Below are positions 30,254-38,788 of a stretch of DNA of 64,000 bases, in pieces. The position numbers were made by a program, and so were the translations under genes. This DNA comes from Nocardioides plantarum (GTDB lineage Bacteria; Actinomycetota; Actinomycetes; Propionibacteriales; Nocardioidaceae), in assembly GCF_006346395.1 (NCBI RefSeq), contig NZ_VDMS01000001.1, forward strand, positions 1,240,001 through 1,304,000, read 5' to 3'. Each line of letters opens with the position of its first letter. The first letter of the stretch is position 1. The notes beneath the pieces are model-generated. The model had not been told where the DNA came from and did no database searches. It saw only the letters and a program-made list of their open reading frames with translations.

Positions 30254-31759
30254 TCAAGGGTGGGTGACCTGGATGGTGATGCCGTCGCCGAGGTTGATCG
30301 TCGCGCCGGGGATCAGCTGGACGGCGATCCCGGGCTTGAGCTCCTCGGGCGCGAGGCCGGGCTGGACCAGGACGGTGCCGTTGGTCGAGCCCATGTCGGT
30401 GATCACGGCGCTGCCGTGGTCGGCACCCGAGCCTGGACGGATCTCGACGTGGGTCGAGGAGATCTCGTGCAGCGGGCTCGGCACCGTGACCAGGCGGGGC
30501 TGGTCGGTGGTGGTGAAGCGCCGGGCCTCGGGGGCCCGACCGACCAGGATCACACGGTCGACGTCGACGGTCTCACCGTGGGAGATCACCAGGCGGGCGA
30601 CCGAACGGCCCACCACGGGGGCCATCTGCTGGCCGGCGATGCCGGGCAGCGGACGGGCGAACTCGTCGGCGTTGACGCCGATCTGGGTCATCCCGTCGTG
30701 GTCGGCGACGTCGTCGACGTCCTGGGGGGCCTCGTGGGGGGCCTCGGGGGCGCCGTCGGCCGCCTCGTCAGCAGGCGCGTCGGACGCGTCGTCCGTCGGC
30801 AGCTCGAGGACCTCGGTCGGCACCTCGGTGTCGGCCTGGTCGACCGGCGGCTGCTCGGGCGGTGGCCCGCTCGGCGGCGCGATCGTGGGCGCGTCGAGGG
30901 ACGGCGCGAACGGCGGCGGTGAGGTCGGCGGAGGGGGCGGAGGCGTGCTGCCCGGCCACGCGGGCGGCGACGGGGGCAGCACCGGCGGCGGCGGGATCGG
31001 AGGGAGACCCGGGGGCGGTGGCGGTGCGGCGATGCTGCTGGTGTCGTCGTCGTCGTCGAGCGGCGAGGACTCCTGGACGGCCTCGACGGCCTCGGCGACC
31101 TCGAGCAGCTCCATGTCGAGGGACTCGGCGGGCACGGCCCCCTCGGCCTCGTCGTACGTCGGCTCGACCTCGGTGACCGGCTTGTCCAGCGAGTACGCCG
31201 GACCGGTGGCATCGACGTCGTCGGCGTCGGCGTCGGCGTCGTCGTCGTCGTCGTCGAGCGCGAGGGCGGCGACCGGCTCCGGCTCGGCGTACGGCGGGTG
31301 GTCGACCCGGCCGACCCGCACCAGACCACCGTGGATGGGCAGGTCGCTCGCGTCGGGGTCGCCACCGTCGACGGTCACCGAGAGCGAGGTGACGTCGGGC
31401 AGGGTGCGCTCGACCCAGGTGGTGACGGTGGAGCCGTCGAGCTCGACGGTGCCGCTCGCCGTGGTCACGGCGGCGCGCACGGAGGCGCCGCGGACCAGGA
31501 TCTTGGTCGGCCCCTCGCCGCTGCCGACCAGCACGAACCCGGGCAGCACGCCGAGGCCCGACTGCAGGAGCGTGTCGAGGACGGCGTCGAAGTCGGCGCC
31601 GTCGTCGATCGTGGACCACAGGTCGGCGACCCGGGCCTTCTCGGAGGCCGGGAGGAGCAGGGTGGTGGCCGCTCCGAAGACGCCGAACCACGATCCGGGT
31701 CGGTAGGACCAGGTGCCCGTGGGCCCTCCGGTGGTCTGTCCGGTGGTCTGCTCGGTCAT
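30254..31759 (-). CDS. FHA domain protein with long acidic/proline-rich middle
   Basis: The 501-residue protein has an N-terminal folded part of about 175 residues without recognised family (SYRPGSWFGVFGAATTLLL, then IDDGADFDAVLDTLLQSGL and a strand-rich stretch), a low-complexity middle with an Asp run (DDDDDDADADADD) and Pro runs, and a C-terminal FHA domain (about residues 395-500: GRAPEARRF, ISSTHVEIRPG, DMGSTNGTVLV). The start ATG overlaps the PP2C stop by 4 bp. The pairing with a PP2C phosphatase suggests reversible Thr phosphorylation of a partner. No kinase gene is present in the window. Confidence 0.87.
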   Translation of the reverse strand: MTEQTTGQTTGGPTGTWSYRPGSWFGVFGAATTLLLPASEKARVADLWSTIDDGADFDAVLDTLLQSGLGVLPGFVLVGSGEGPTKILVRGASVRAAVTTASGTVELDGSTVTTWVERTLPDVTSLSVTVDGGDPDASDLPIHGGLVRVGRVDHPPYAEPEPVAALALDDDDDDADADADDVDATGPAYSLDKPVTEVEPTYDEAEGAVPAESLDMELLEVAEAVEAVQESSPLDDDDDTSSIAAPPPPPGLPPIPPPPVLPPSPPAWPGSTPPPPPPTSPPPFAPSLDAPTIAPPSGPPPEQPPVDQADTEVPTEVLELPTDDASDAPADEAADGAPEAPHEAPQDVDDVADHDGMTQIGVNADEFARPLPGIAGQQMAPVVGRSVARLVISHGETVDVDRVILVGRAPEARRFTTTDQPRLVTVPSPLHEISSTHVEIRPGSGADHGSAVITDMGSTNGTVLVQPGLAPEELKPGIAVQLIPGATINLGDGITIQVTHP

Positions 31760-32577
31760 GGCCGGGCTCCCAGCTTCTGCTCGAGACTCACCCGCTGCGC
31801 GTCGGAGTCATAGGGTCGGTCGTCGGCCAATCCCACCACATCGACGACGACCGCCGTGGCGTTGTCACGACCACCGGCCGCCACGGCCGCGGCGACGACC
31901 TCGTCGGCGGCGTCGCGCGGGTCGGAGGTACGGGTCAGGATCTCGCCGATCATGGCGTCGTCGATCATGCCGCTGACCCCGTCGGAGCAGAGCATCAGGC
32001 GCTCGGCCCCCGAGAGCGGGAGGACGAAGAAGTCGGCGTCGAGGCGCCCGCGACCGCCGATCGCGCGGGTGATCACGTGGCGCTCGGGGTGGACCGCGGC
32101 GTCGTCCGCGGTGATGACCCCGGCCTCGACGAGCTCCTGCACGATGCTGTGGTCGACGCTGACCTGCTCGAGCAGGCCGTCGTTGATGCGGTAGATGCGG
32201 GAGTCGCCCAGGTTGGCCAGCAGCCACTTGGGCTCGGTCGACTGCTCGATGAGGAGTGCGACGACCGCCGTGGTGCCGGCGGCGAAGTCGTGGGCGCCGC
32301 CGGCGCGCTGCTCGGCGTCGTAGTCGGCGATGCGCAGCTGGGCCTCGAGCAGGGTCTGCGCGATGACCTCGGGCCCGTGGGCGGGGTCGTAGCCGGTGTC
32401 GGCGAGCCGGGCGAACTCCTCGACCACGATCCGGCTGGCGACGTCGCCGCGGTCGTGGCCTCCCATGCCGTCGGCGACGACGAAGACCGGCGGGGCGACG
32501 AGGAAGGAGTCCTCGTTGACCGTGCGCACCCGACCGACGTCGGTGGCCGCGCCGTGGTGGAGCTCGACCCCGGTCAT
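31756..32577 (-). CDS. PP2C-family Ser/Thr protein phosphatase
   Basis: The 273-residue enzyme removes phosphate from Ser/Thr residues using two metal ions. Motifs in order: TDVGRVRTVNEDSF, VVADGMGGHDRGDVAS, AGTTAVVALL, LGDSRIYRI, DHSIVQELVEAGVITADDA, CSDGVSGMI and GRDNATAVVVDV, giving all metal-binding Asp residues. There is no membrane segment, so it is cytoplasmic, unlike PstP of mycobacteria. The ATG at 32577 is chosen; the frame is open upstream but without family similarity. It is the first gene of the FHA operon and divergent from the XPB-partner gene. Confidence 0.93.
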   Translation of the reverse strand: MTGVELHHGAATDVGRVRTVNEDSFLVAPPVFVVADGMGGHDRGDVASRIVVEEFARLADTGYDPAHGPEVIAQTLLEAQLRIADYDAEQRAGGAHDFAAGTTAVVALLIEQSTEPKWLLANLGDSRIYRINDGLLEQVSVDHSIVQELVEAGVITADDAAVHPERHVITRAIGGRGRLDADFFVLPLSGAERLMLCSDGVSGMIDDAMIGEILTRTSDPRDAADEVVAAAVAAGGRDNATAVVVDVVGLADDRPYDSDAQRVSLEQKLGARP

Positions 32578-32606
32578 CCAGCCACCACCGGGTGGTCCGG
32601 CCCGAC

Positions 32607-32612
32607 TACCGT
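32607..32612 (+). promoter_or_regulatory. -10 element of the XPB-partner gene, leaderless type
   Basis: TACCGT ends seven bases before the ATG at 32620. The whole divergent gap to the phosphatase gene is only 42 bp. Confidence 0.4.
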
Positions 32613-32619
32613 GGGGCGG

Positions 32620-34890
32620 ATGAGCACCAGGGACGGCGCGGGCTTCCGCTCGCTCGCAGACCAGCTGCGCAGCTGGAGCGACGATCGCCTCGCGGGGTTG
32701 CTGACGGCCCGCCCTGACCTCACCACACCCGCCCCTCACGACTTCGGTCAGCTCGCGTCGCGGGCCACGGTCCGGGCGTCGCTGGCGCGAGCACTCGACA
32801 CCTTGACCCGGGTCGAGCTCTCGGTCCTTGATGCCCTGGTCGTCGCCGGTCAAACAACGGCCGCCGACGTGCGCAGCATCATCCACGCCCAGCCCGCGAC
32901 TGTCGACGCCACCCTCCGCAGACTGCTCGACCTGGCCCTGGTGTGGGAGACCCGCGGCGGGCTGCGCGCGGTCTCCGGGGCGGCCGACGCGCTCGGCACC
33001 GGACCGGGGGCCTCCGGCCTGCGCCCGTGCACCCCCGAGGCGCTGTCGCCGCGCGAGGTCGTCCGGCGGCTGCGCGAGGTGTCGCCCGCGGCCCGGGCCC
33101 TGCTCGACCACGTGGCCGAGCACGGCGGCGAGGCCACCTCGGGCGCGGCCCGGCTCACGGTCCTGCCCGAGGACGCCGCGACGCCGGCCGAGGAGCTCGT
33201 CTCACGCCGTCTGCTCGTGCCGAAGCCCGGGGCGGCCGGGGTGGTCCTGCTGCCCGGCGAGGTCGGGATCGCCCTGCGCGGCGGCCGGACGACGACCGAG
33301 CCGGTCGACGTCGTACCCCCGCTCGCGACGACCGACCGGCCCGCCGCCCTGGTCGACCGGACCGCGGCCGGCGCGGCCTTCGAGCTCGTACGACGCGTCG
33401 AGCTGCTCCTCGACCACTGGGGCGACCACCCGCCCGCGGTGCTGCGCAGCGGCGGTCTCGGCGTCCGCGACCTCAAGGCCGTGACGACGCTGCTCGCGGT
33501 CGACGTGCCGACGGCCGCCCTGGTGGTCGAGGTCTGCTCGGTCGCCGGGCTGGTCGCCGGCCGGGCCGACGGCTCGGGCAACCCGGTGTGGGTGCCGACC
33601 GACGCGTTCGACACCTGGCTCGACCTGTCCCCCGCCGCCCGCTGGGTCACGCTGGCGCGGGCGTGGCTGACCAGCCCGCGGCTGCCCGCCCTCGTCGGCA
33701 CCCGTGACGAGGCCGGCAAGGCCTGGAACGCCCTGTCGCCCGAGCTGTCGTCGTACTCCATGGCCGAGTCGCGCGCCGGCACCCTCGCCGCCCTGGCGAC
33801 GCTGCCACCCGGCACGGTGCTCGCCGCGACGACCGGCCTGCCCTCGCTGGTCGAGCAGGTCGCGTGGCACCGGCCCCGGCGCCCGCGCTCGCGGGCCCAG
33901 CAGGTCGCCTGGACGATGACCGAGGCCGCCGTGGTCGGCGCCACCGGTCTCGACGGCCTGGCCTCCTTCGCGCGCACCCTCGTCGCGGGCGGCGACGCCG
34001 AGAAGGCACTGGCCGGTCTGCTCCCCGAGCCCGTCGACCACGTGCTCCTCCAGGCCGACCTCACCGCGGTCGCGCCGGGCCCCCTCGAGTCGGCGCTGGC
34101 GCGCTCGCTGCAGCTGGTGGCCGACGTCGAGTCGCGCGGCGGCGCGACGACCTACCGCTTCACGCCCGCCTCGGTGCGCCGCGCGCTCGACGTCGGGTGG
34201 ACCGCGGTCGAGCTGCACGAGTTCCTGGCCTCCGTCTCGCGCACCCCGGTGCCGCAGCCGCTGACCTACCTCGTCGACGACACGGTCCGCACCTTCGGGG
34301 CCATCCGGGTGGGGGCCGCCGAGTCGTTCCTGCGCGCCGACGACGAGGCGGCGCTGAGCGAGCTGCTCCACCACCCCCGGGCGCGCGGCCTCGGGCTGCG
34401 CCGCATCGCCCCCACCGTCGTGGTCAGCAGCACCCCCGTCGACGTGCTCCTGCCGCGCCTGCGTGACCTCGGCGCCGCGCCGGTGCTCGAGGCCGCCGAC
34501 GGCACGGTCCAGGTCACCCGTCCCGACGCGCTGCGCGCGCGGGCGCCGCGCGACCGGGGCCCGTCGGCGCGCTCGGTGCGCGAGTCGGCCCGCGTGTCCG
34601 CCGTCGTGGCCGCCGTACGCTCCGGCGACCGGGCGACCTCCTCCCGGCCGCTGGCTCCCACCACCCCGCTGACGCCCTCCGGGGCGCTGGCCGCGCTGCG
34701 TGAGGCCATCGAGGCGAGCGCGACCGTGCTGATCGGCTACGTCGACAACCAGGGGGTCTCCTCCGACCGGGTCGTCGACCCCCTGTCGATCGAGGGCGGG
34801 TCGCTGACCGCGCGCGACCACCGCGCCGACGACGTCCGGTCGTTCGCCGTGCACCGGATCACCACGGTGCGGGCGTTGGCTGGGGAGTAG
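32620..34890 (+). CDS. helicase-associated domain protein, partner of XPB
   Basis: The 756-residue protein begins RSLADQLRSWSDDRLAGLLTARPDL, followed by repeated winged-helix-like units (for example LDTLTRVELSVLDALVVAG and GLGVRDLKAVTTLLAVDVPTAALVVEVC). This matches the helicase_C_3 / XPB-Ssl2-like N-terminal family found next to bacterial xpb genes. The last 75 residues (ALREAIEASATVLIGYVDNQG, PLSIEGGSLTARDHRADDVRSFAVHRI) resemble a WYL domain, a ligand- or nucleic-acid-sensing module. There is no ATPase or nuclease motif. The Mycobacterium xpb locus has the same neighbour (from memory). Its action is unknown; loading or regulation of XPB is inference. Confidence 0.85.
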   Translation: MSTRDGAGFRSLADQLRSWSDDRLAGLLTARPDLTTPAPHDFGQLASRATVRASLARALDTLTRVELSVLDALVVAGQTTAADVRSIIHAQPATVDATLRRLLDLALVWETRGGLRAVSGAADALGTGPGASGLRPCTPEALSPREVVRRLREVSPAARALLDHVAEHGGEATSGAARLTVLPEDAATPAEELVSRRLLVPKPGAAGVVLLPGEVGIALRGGRTTTEPVDVVPPLATTDRPAALVDRTAAGAAFELVRRVELLLDHWGDHPPAVLRSGGLGVRDLKAVTTLLAVDVPTAALVVEVCSVAGLVAGRADGSGNPVWVPTDAFDTWLDLSPAARWVTLARAWLTSPRLPALVGTRDEAGKAWNALSPELSSYSMAESRAGTLAALATLPPGTVLAATTGLPSLVEQVAWHRPRRPRSRAQQVAWTMTEAAVVGATGLDGLASFARTLVAGGDAEKALAGLLPEPVDHVLLQADLTAVAPGPLESALARSLQLVADVESRGGATTYRFTPASVRRALDVGWTAVELHEFLASVSRTPVPQPLTYLVDDTVRTFGAIRVGAAESFLRADDEAALSELLHHPRARGLGLRRIAPTVVVSSTPVDVLLPRLRDLGAAPVLEAADGTVQVTRPDALRARAPRDRGPSARSVRESARVSAVVAAVRSGDRATSSRPLAPTTPLTPSGALAALREAIEASATVLIGYVDNQGVSSDRVVDPLSIEGGSLTARDHRADDVRSFAVHRITTVRALAGE

Positions 34891-34905
34891 GTCGCGCGGT
34901 GGCAT

Positions 34906-34929
34906 GAATCCCCGGGTACCCGGGGATTC
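34906..34929. repeat. perfect 24-base palindrome between the XPB-partner and xpb genes
   Basis: A perfect 24-bp palindrome spans 34906-34929, with arms GAATCCCCGG and a centre of GTAC. It starts 16 bp after the partner-gene stop. In RNA it could fold into a 10-bp stem with a tetraloop and act as a terminator, although CTGCTCTTCTG rather than a T run follows. In DNA it could be a dimeric protein site. Confidence 0.85.
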
Positions 34930-35030
34930 CTGCTCTTCTGCCCCGTTGCAACGCCCCAGAAGCGGATGAGCTCCCCCCGAAGCAGGGCAGCCGGGGGCGG
35001 CGCAGCGGCGGGCGGTACCCCGGCCCTCCG

Positions 35031-35036
35031 TAGACT
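35031..35036 (+). promoter_or_regulatory. -10 element of xpb, leaderless type
   Basis: TAGACT ends six bases before the GTG at 35043. There is no ribosome binding site, so xpb can be transcribed separately from its partner gene. Confidence 0.45.
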
Positions 35037-35042
35037 CGGTCG

Positions 35043-36683
35043 GTGACCGATGGCCCCCTGATCGTGCAGTCCGACAAGACCCTCCTCCTCGAGATCGACC
35101 ACGACCAGGCGGCCGACTGCCGCAAGGCGATCGCGCCGTTCGCCGAGCTCGAGCGCTCCCCCGAGCACGTCCACACCTACCGGCTGACGCCGCTGGGTCT
35201 CTGGAACGCCCGCGCCGCCGGCCACGACGCCGAGCAGGTCGTCGACACGCTGCTCCAGTACAGCCGCTACGCCGTCCCGCACGCGCTGCTCGTCGATGTC
35301 GCCGAGACGATGGCCCGCTACGGACGGCTGCGGCTCGAGAAGCACCCCGTGCACGGCCTGGTGCTGGCCAGCAGCGACCGGCCGGTGCTCGAGGAGGTGC
35401 TGCGCGCCAAGAAGATCGCCGGGATGCTCGGCGCCCGCATCGACGACGACACCGTCGCCGTCCACGCCTCCGAGCGCGGCAACCTCAAGCAGGCACTGCT
35501 CAAGCTGGGGTGGCCGGCCGAGGACTTCGCCGGGTACGTCGACGGCGAGGCCCACGCGATCGCGCTCGACGAGAGCGAGTGGCAGCTGCGCTCCTACCAG
35601 CGCGAGGCCGCCGAGTCGTTCTGGCACGGCGGGTCCGGGGTCGTGGTCCTGCCCTGCGGCGCCGGCAAGACCCTCGTCGGCGCGGCCGCGATGGCGCACG
35701 CGCAGGCGACGACGCTGATCCTGGTCACCAACACCGTGAGCGCCCGGCAGTGGAAGGACGAGCTGGTCCGTCGTACGTCGCTGACCGAGGACGAGATCGG
35801 CGAGTACTCCGGCACCGTCAAGGAGATCCGGCCGGTCACCATCGCGACCTACCAGGTGATGACGACCAAGCGGGGCGGCGTCTATCGCCACCTCGAGCTG
35901 CTCGACGCCCGCGACTGGGGCCTGATCGTCTACGACGAGGTCCACCTGCTGCCGGCGCCGATCTTCCGGATGACCGCCAACCTCCAGGCCCGTCGGCGGA
36001 TCGGGCTCACCGCGACCCTGGTGCGCGAGGACGGCCGCGAGGGCGACGTGTTCTCGCTGATCGGCCCCAAGCGGTACGACGCCCCGTGGAAGGACATCGA
36101 GGCCCAGGGCTGGATCGCGCCGGCCGACTGCGTCGAGGTCCGGGTGACGCTGCCGACCTCGGAGCGGCTGGTCTACGCGACCGCCGAGCCCGAGGAGCGC
36201 TACCGGCTCGCGTCGTGCACGCACGAGAAGGTCCAGGTCGTGCGCGACCTCGTCGCGCAGCACCCCGGCCAGCCCACGCTGGTGATCGGACAGTACATCG
36301 ACCAGCTCGACGAGCTCGCCGAGCAGCTCGACGCCCCCGTCATCAAGGGCGAGACCCCGGTCAAGGAGCGGCAGCGCCTCTTCGACGCCTTCCGCTCCGG
36401 CGAGGTCGGGCTCCTGGTGGTCTCCAAGGTCGCCAACTTCTCCATCGACCTGCCCTCGGCCGAGGTCGCGATCCAGGTGTCGGGGTCCTTCGGCTCGCGC
36501 CAGGAGGAGGCCCAGCGCCTGGGGCGGCTGCTGCGCCCCAAGGACGACGGCAAGTCCGCGCACTTCTACACGATCGTCAGCCGCGACACCGTCGACGCCG
36601 ACTTCGCCCAGAACCGGCAGCGGTTCCTGGCCGAGCAGGGCTACGCCTACCGGATCGTCGACGCGGAGGACCTGCCGGCCTGA
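35043..36683 (+). CDS. XPB-type DEAD/DEAH-box DNA helicase
   Basis: Bacterial XPB is a superfamily 2, 3'-5' DNA helicase of presumed repair function. The 546-residue protein has an N-terminal XPB damage-recognition-like domain (about 1-165), Q-motif region SYQREAAESF, Walker A PCGAGKT (204-210), DEVH (298-301), LTAT (322-325), the RED motif at 328-330 that marks XPB, and helicase C motifs with QVSGSFGSRQEEAQRLGRLLRP. All catalytic residues are intact. It follows the helicase-associated partner gene. No excision nuclease lies nearby. Confidence 0.95.
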   Translation: MTDGPLIVQSDKTLLLEIDHDQAADCRKAIAPFAELERSPEHVHTYRLTPLGLWNARAAGHDAEQVVDTLLQYSRYAVPHALLVDVAETMARYGRLRLEKHPVHGLVLASSDRPVLEEVLRAKKIAGMLGARIDDDTVAVHASERGNLKQALLKLGWPAEDFAGYVDGEAHAIALDESEWQLRSYQREAAESFWHGGSGVVVLPCGAGKTLVGAAAMAHAQATTLILVTNTVSARQWKDELVRRTSLTEDEIGEYSGTVKEIRPVTIATYQVMTTKRGGVYRHLELLDARDWGLIVYDEVHLLPAPIFRMTANLQARRRIGLTATLVREDGREGDVFSLIGPKRYDAPWKDIEAQGWIAPADCVEVRVTLPTSERLVYATAEPEERYRLASCTHEKVQVVRDLVAQHPGQPTLVIGQYIDQLDELAEQLDAPVIKGETPVKERQRLFDAFRSGEVGLLVVSKVANFSIDLPSAEVAIQVSGSFGSRQEEAQRLGRLLRPKDDGKSAHFYTIVSRDTVDADFAQNRQRFLAEQGYAYRIVDAEDLPA

Positions 36684-36692
36684 GCCCGGCCG

Positions 36693-36698
36693 TAGCCT
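36693..36698 (+). promoter_or_regulatory. -10 element of the TetR gene, leaderless type
   Basis: TAGCCT ends six bases before the ATG at 36705. It lies in the 21-bp gap after xpb. Confidence 0.42.
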
Positions 36699-36704
36699 CG
36701 GCCC

Positions 36705-37301
36705 ATGTCGACGACTCCGGCCCGGCGCGGGCGACGTCCCGGCTCCCCCGACACCCGGGCGAGCATCCTGGTGCACGCACGGACCCAGTTCGCCGCTCAG
36801 GGGTACGCCGGCACCTCGGTGCGCAAGGTGGCCGCGGCAGCCGGCGTCGACGCGGCCCTGGTGCACCACTACTTCGGCAGCAAGGACGACCTGTTCCTGG
36901 CGGCGCTGGAGGTCGCGCTCGACCCGCGCGAGGTGCTGCGGCCGGTGGCCGAGGGTGGGCTCGACGGCGCCGGTGAGCGGCTGCTGCGGGTCTTCGTCGC
37001 GGTCTGGGACGACGAGACCACCTCGTTGCCGCTGCGCACGCTCCTGCGATCGGTGTTCGAGCCCGAGGGCGGTCGGTTGACCCGCGACGGGCTCATGCGG
37101 CTGGTGCTCGGCCCGCTGGGGACTGCCCTGGGCCTCGACCAGCCCGACCGACGGATGGCGTTGGTCGCCTCGCAGCTGGTGGGCCTGGTGGTGACCCGCT
37201 ACGTGCTGGGGATCGAGCCGATCGCCTCGGCCCCGTCGGAGGAGCTCGTGGCGTCGTACGCGCCCACCGTGCAGCGCTACCTGGAGGACCCCCTCGGTTG
37301 A
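36705..37301 (+). CDS. TetR family regulator
   Basis: The 198-residue protein has an N-terminal TetR helix-turn-helix (TRASILVHARTQFAAQGY, GTSVRKVAAAAGVDAALVHHYFGSKDDLFLAAL) and a helical ligand-binding domain of the TetR_C_17 kind (LLRSVFEPEGGRLTRDG, VASQLVGLVVTRYVLGIEPIA). The gene ends 32 bp before an ABC exporter operon whose start codon lies within an inverted repeat, so it very probably represses that exporter. The ligand is unknown. Confidence 0.9.
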   Translation: MSTTPARRGRRPGSPDTRASILVHARTQFAAQGYAGTSVRKVAAAAGVDAALVHHYFGSKDDLFLAALEVALDPREVLRPVAEGGLDGAGERLLRVFVAVWDDETTSLPLRTLLRSVFEPEGGRLTRDGLMRLVLGPLGTALGLDQPDRRMALVASQLVGLVVTRYVLGIEPIASAPSEELVASYAPTVQRYLEDPLG

Positions 37302-37321
37302 CCTCGACCGCGTCCCGAGGT

Positions 37322-37351
37322 TAATTTCACCACATGATGAATTATGTGGTG
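37322..37351 (+). promoter_or_regulatory. promoter and candidate TetR operator at the ABC exporter start
   Basis: TAATTT (37322-37327) ends six bases before the ATG at 37334, so the message is probably leaderless. Directly on top is a perfect 8-bp inverted repeat, CACCACAT (37328-37335) and ATGTGGTG (37344-37351), separated by eight bases. The 24-bp span suits a TetR dimer. A bound repressor would cover the transcription start and first codons. Confidence 0.65.
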
Positions 37352-38044
37352 GAGACCCGCGGGCTGCGCGTCGTGCGCAGCGGCCGGGTCGTCCTGGACG
37401 GACTCGACCTGAGCATCGGGTCCGGCGTGACGGGACTGCTCGGACCGAGCGGCTGCGGCAAGTCGACGCTCCTCCGCTCGATCGTCGGGGTGCAGCGCGT
37501 CGCCGGAGGTGAGGTCACCGTCCTGGGCGAGCCCGCCGGCAGCCGGAGCCTGCGCCGCCGGATCGGCTACGTGACCCAGGCCGCCAGCGTGTACGACGAC
37601 CTCACCGTCGCCGAGAACCTGCGGTTCTTCGCGCGGGTGCTGGGCAGCCCCGTCGGCGAGGTGGACGCGGCCCTGGAGTCGGTCGACCTCACGGCGTACG
37701 CCGAGGCCGTCGTCGGCCGACTCAGCGGTGGGCAACGATCGCGGGCCAGCCTCGCCGTCGCCCTGCTCGGTCGTCCGTCGCTGCTCGTCCTCGACGAGCC
37801 GACGGTGGGGCTCGACCCGGTGCTGCGCCGCGACCTGTGGCGGCTGTTCCACGGACTGGCCGACGACGGGGTCACGGTCCTCGTCTCGAGCCACGTGATG
37901 GACGAGGCCGAGCGCTGCGACCGACTGCTGCTCATGCGCGACGGCGCCGTGCTGGCCCAGGGCACCCCGGCGGAGATCCGGGAGCGGGCCGGCACCGACG
38001 ACGTCGAGTCGGCGTTCCTGTCGCTGGTCGGAGCGTCGTCGTGA
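37334..38044 (+). CDS. ABC transporter ATP-binding protein (DrrA-like exporter)
   Basis: The 236-residue ATPase has Walker A GPSGCGKST (about residue 37), the signature motif LSGGQRSR (about 130), Walker B LLVLDEPTVGLD (about 152) and switch His in VSSHVMDEAERC. It belongs to the ABC-2 exporter class (drug, lipid or polysaccharide). The downstream permease starts within its stop codon (GTGA overlap), so the two form one exporter of probably two ATPases plus two permeases. The cargo is unknown. Control by the upstream TetR is likely. Confidence 0.92.
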   Translation: MMNYVVETRGLRVVRSGRVVLDGLDLSIGSGVTGLLGPSGCGKSTLLRSIVGVQRVAGGEVTVLGEPAGSRSLRRRIGYVTQAASVYDDLTVAENLRFFARVLGSPVGEVDAALESVDLTAYAEAVVGRLSGGQRSRASLAVALLGRPSLLVLDEPTVGLDPVLRRDLWRLFHGLADDGVTVLVSSHVMDEAERCDRLLLMRDGAVLAQGTPAEIRERAGTDDVESAFLSLVGASS

Positions 38045-38778
38045 ACCCGCGCACCACCCTCGCGGTGGCCGGTCGGGTCCTGACCCAGCTGCGTCGCGAC
38101 CGCCGGACGGCGGCGATGCTGATCGTGCTGCCCTGCCTGCTGATCACGTTGCTGTGGTGGATGTTCCGTGACCTGCCGGTCGACCCGTTCGACCGCCTGG
38201 GACCGGCCCTTCTCGCGGTGTTCCCCTTCATCGTGATGTTCCTGGTCACCAGCGTCACCACCCTGCGCGAGCGGTCCAGCGGCACCCTGGAGCGGCTGCT
38301 GGCCATGCCGATGGGGCGACTCGACTTCCTCCTGGGCTACGCCCTCGCGTTCGGCGTGGTCGCCGCCCTCCAGTCCGGCCTGGCGGTCTCGGTGTCGGTC
38401 GGGCTGCTCGACCTCTCGGTCGAGGGACCGGTGTGGCTCCTGTGCGTCGTGGCGACGGCCGACGCCGTGCTCGGCTCGGTCCTCGGCCTGTTCGTGAGTG
38501 CGTTCGCGCGCACGGAGTTCCAGGCGGTGCAGTTCCTGCCGCTGGTCGTGTTCCCGCAGCTGCTGCTCTGCGGGCTCTTCGTGGCCCGCCCGGACCTCCC
38601 GGAGGTCCTGGACGTCACGGGCCGTGCGCTGCCGCTGACCTACGCCGTGGACGCGATGGACCGGCTCACCGGCAGCAGCACCACCAGCGACGTCTGGCTC
38701 GACCTGCTCGTCGTCGGTGGCTTCGTCGTGGCCGGGCTCGCGCTGGGGTCCGTCACGCTGCGGCGACGTACGGAGTGA
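38041..38778 (+). CDS. ABC-2 type transporter permease
   Basis: The 245-residue protein has six hydrophobic helices (about 22-40, 56-76, 100-125, 130-155, 160-182, 217-237). It also has the ABC-2 features MLIVLPCLLITLLWWMF, TTLRERSSGTLERLLAMPMGR and PLTYAVDAM. It pairs with the ATPase upstream. The end is convergent with the secreted hydrolase gene, 10 bp apart. Confidence 0.9.
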   Translation: MNPRTTLAVAGRVLTQLRRDRRTAAMLIVLPCLLITLLWWMFRDLPVDPFDRLGPALLAVFPFIVMFLVTSVTTLRERSSGTLERLLAMPMGRLDFLLGYALAFGVVAALQSGLAVSVSVGLLDLSVEGPVWLLCVVATADAVLGSVLGLFVSAFARTEFQAVQFLPLVVFPQLLLCGLFVARPDLPEVLDVTGRALPLTYAVDAMDRLTGSSTTSDVWLDLLVVGGFVVAGLALGSVTLRRRTE

Positions 38779-38788
38779 GGACCGAGCG

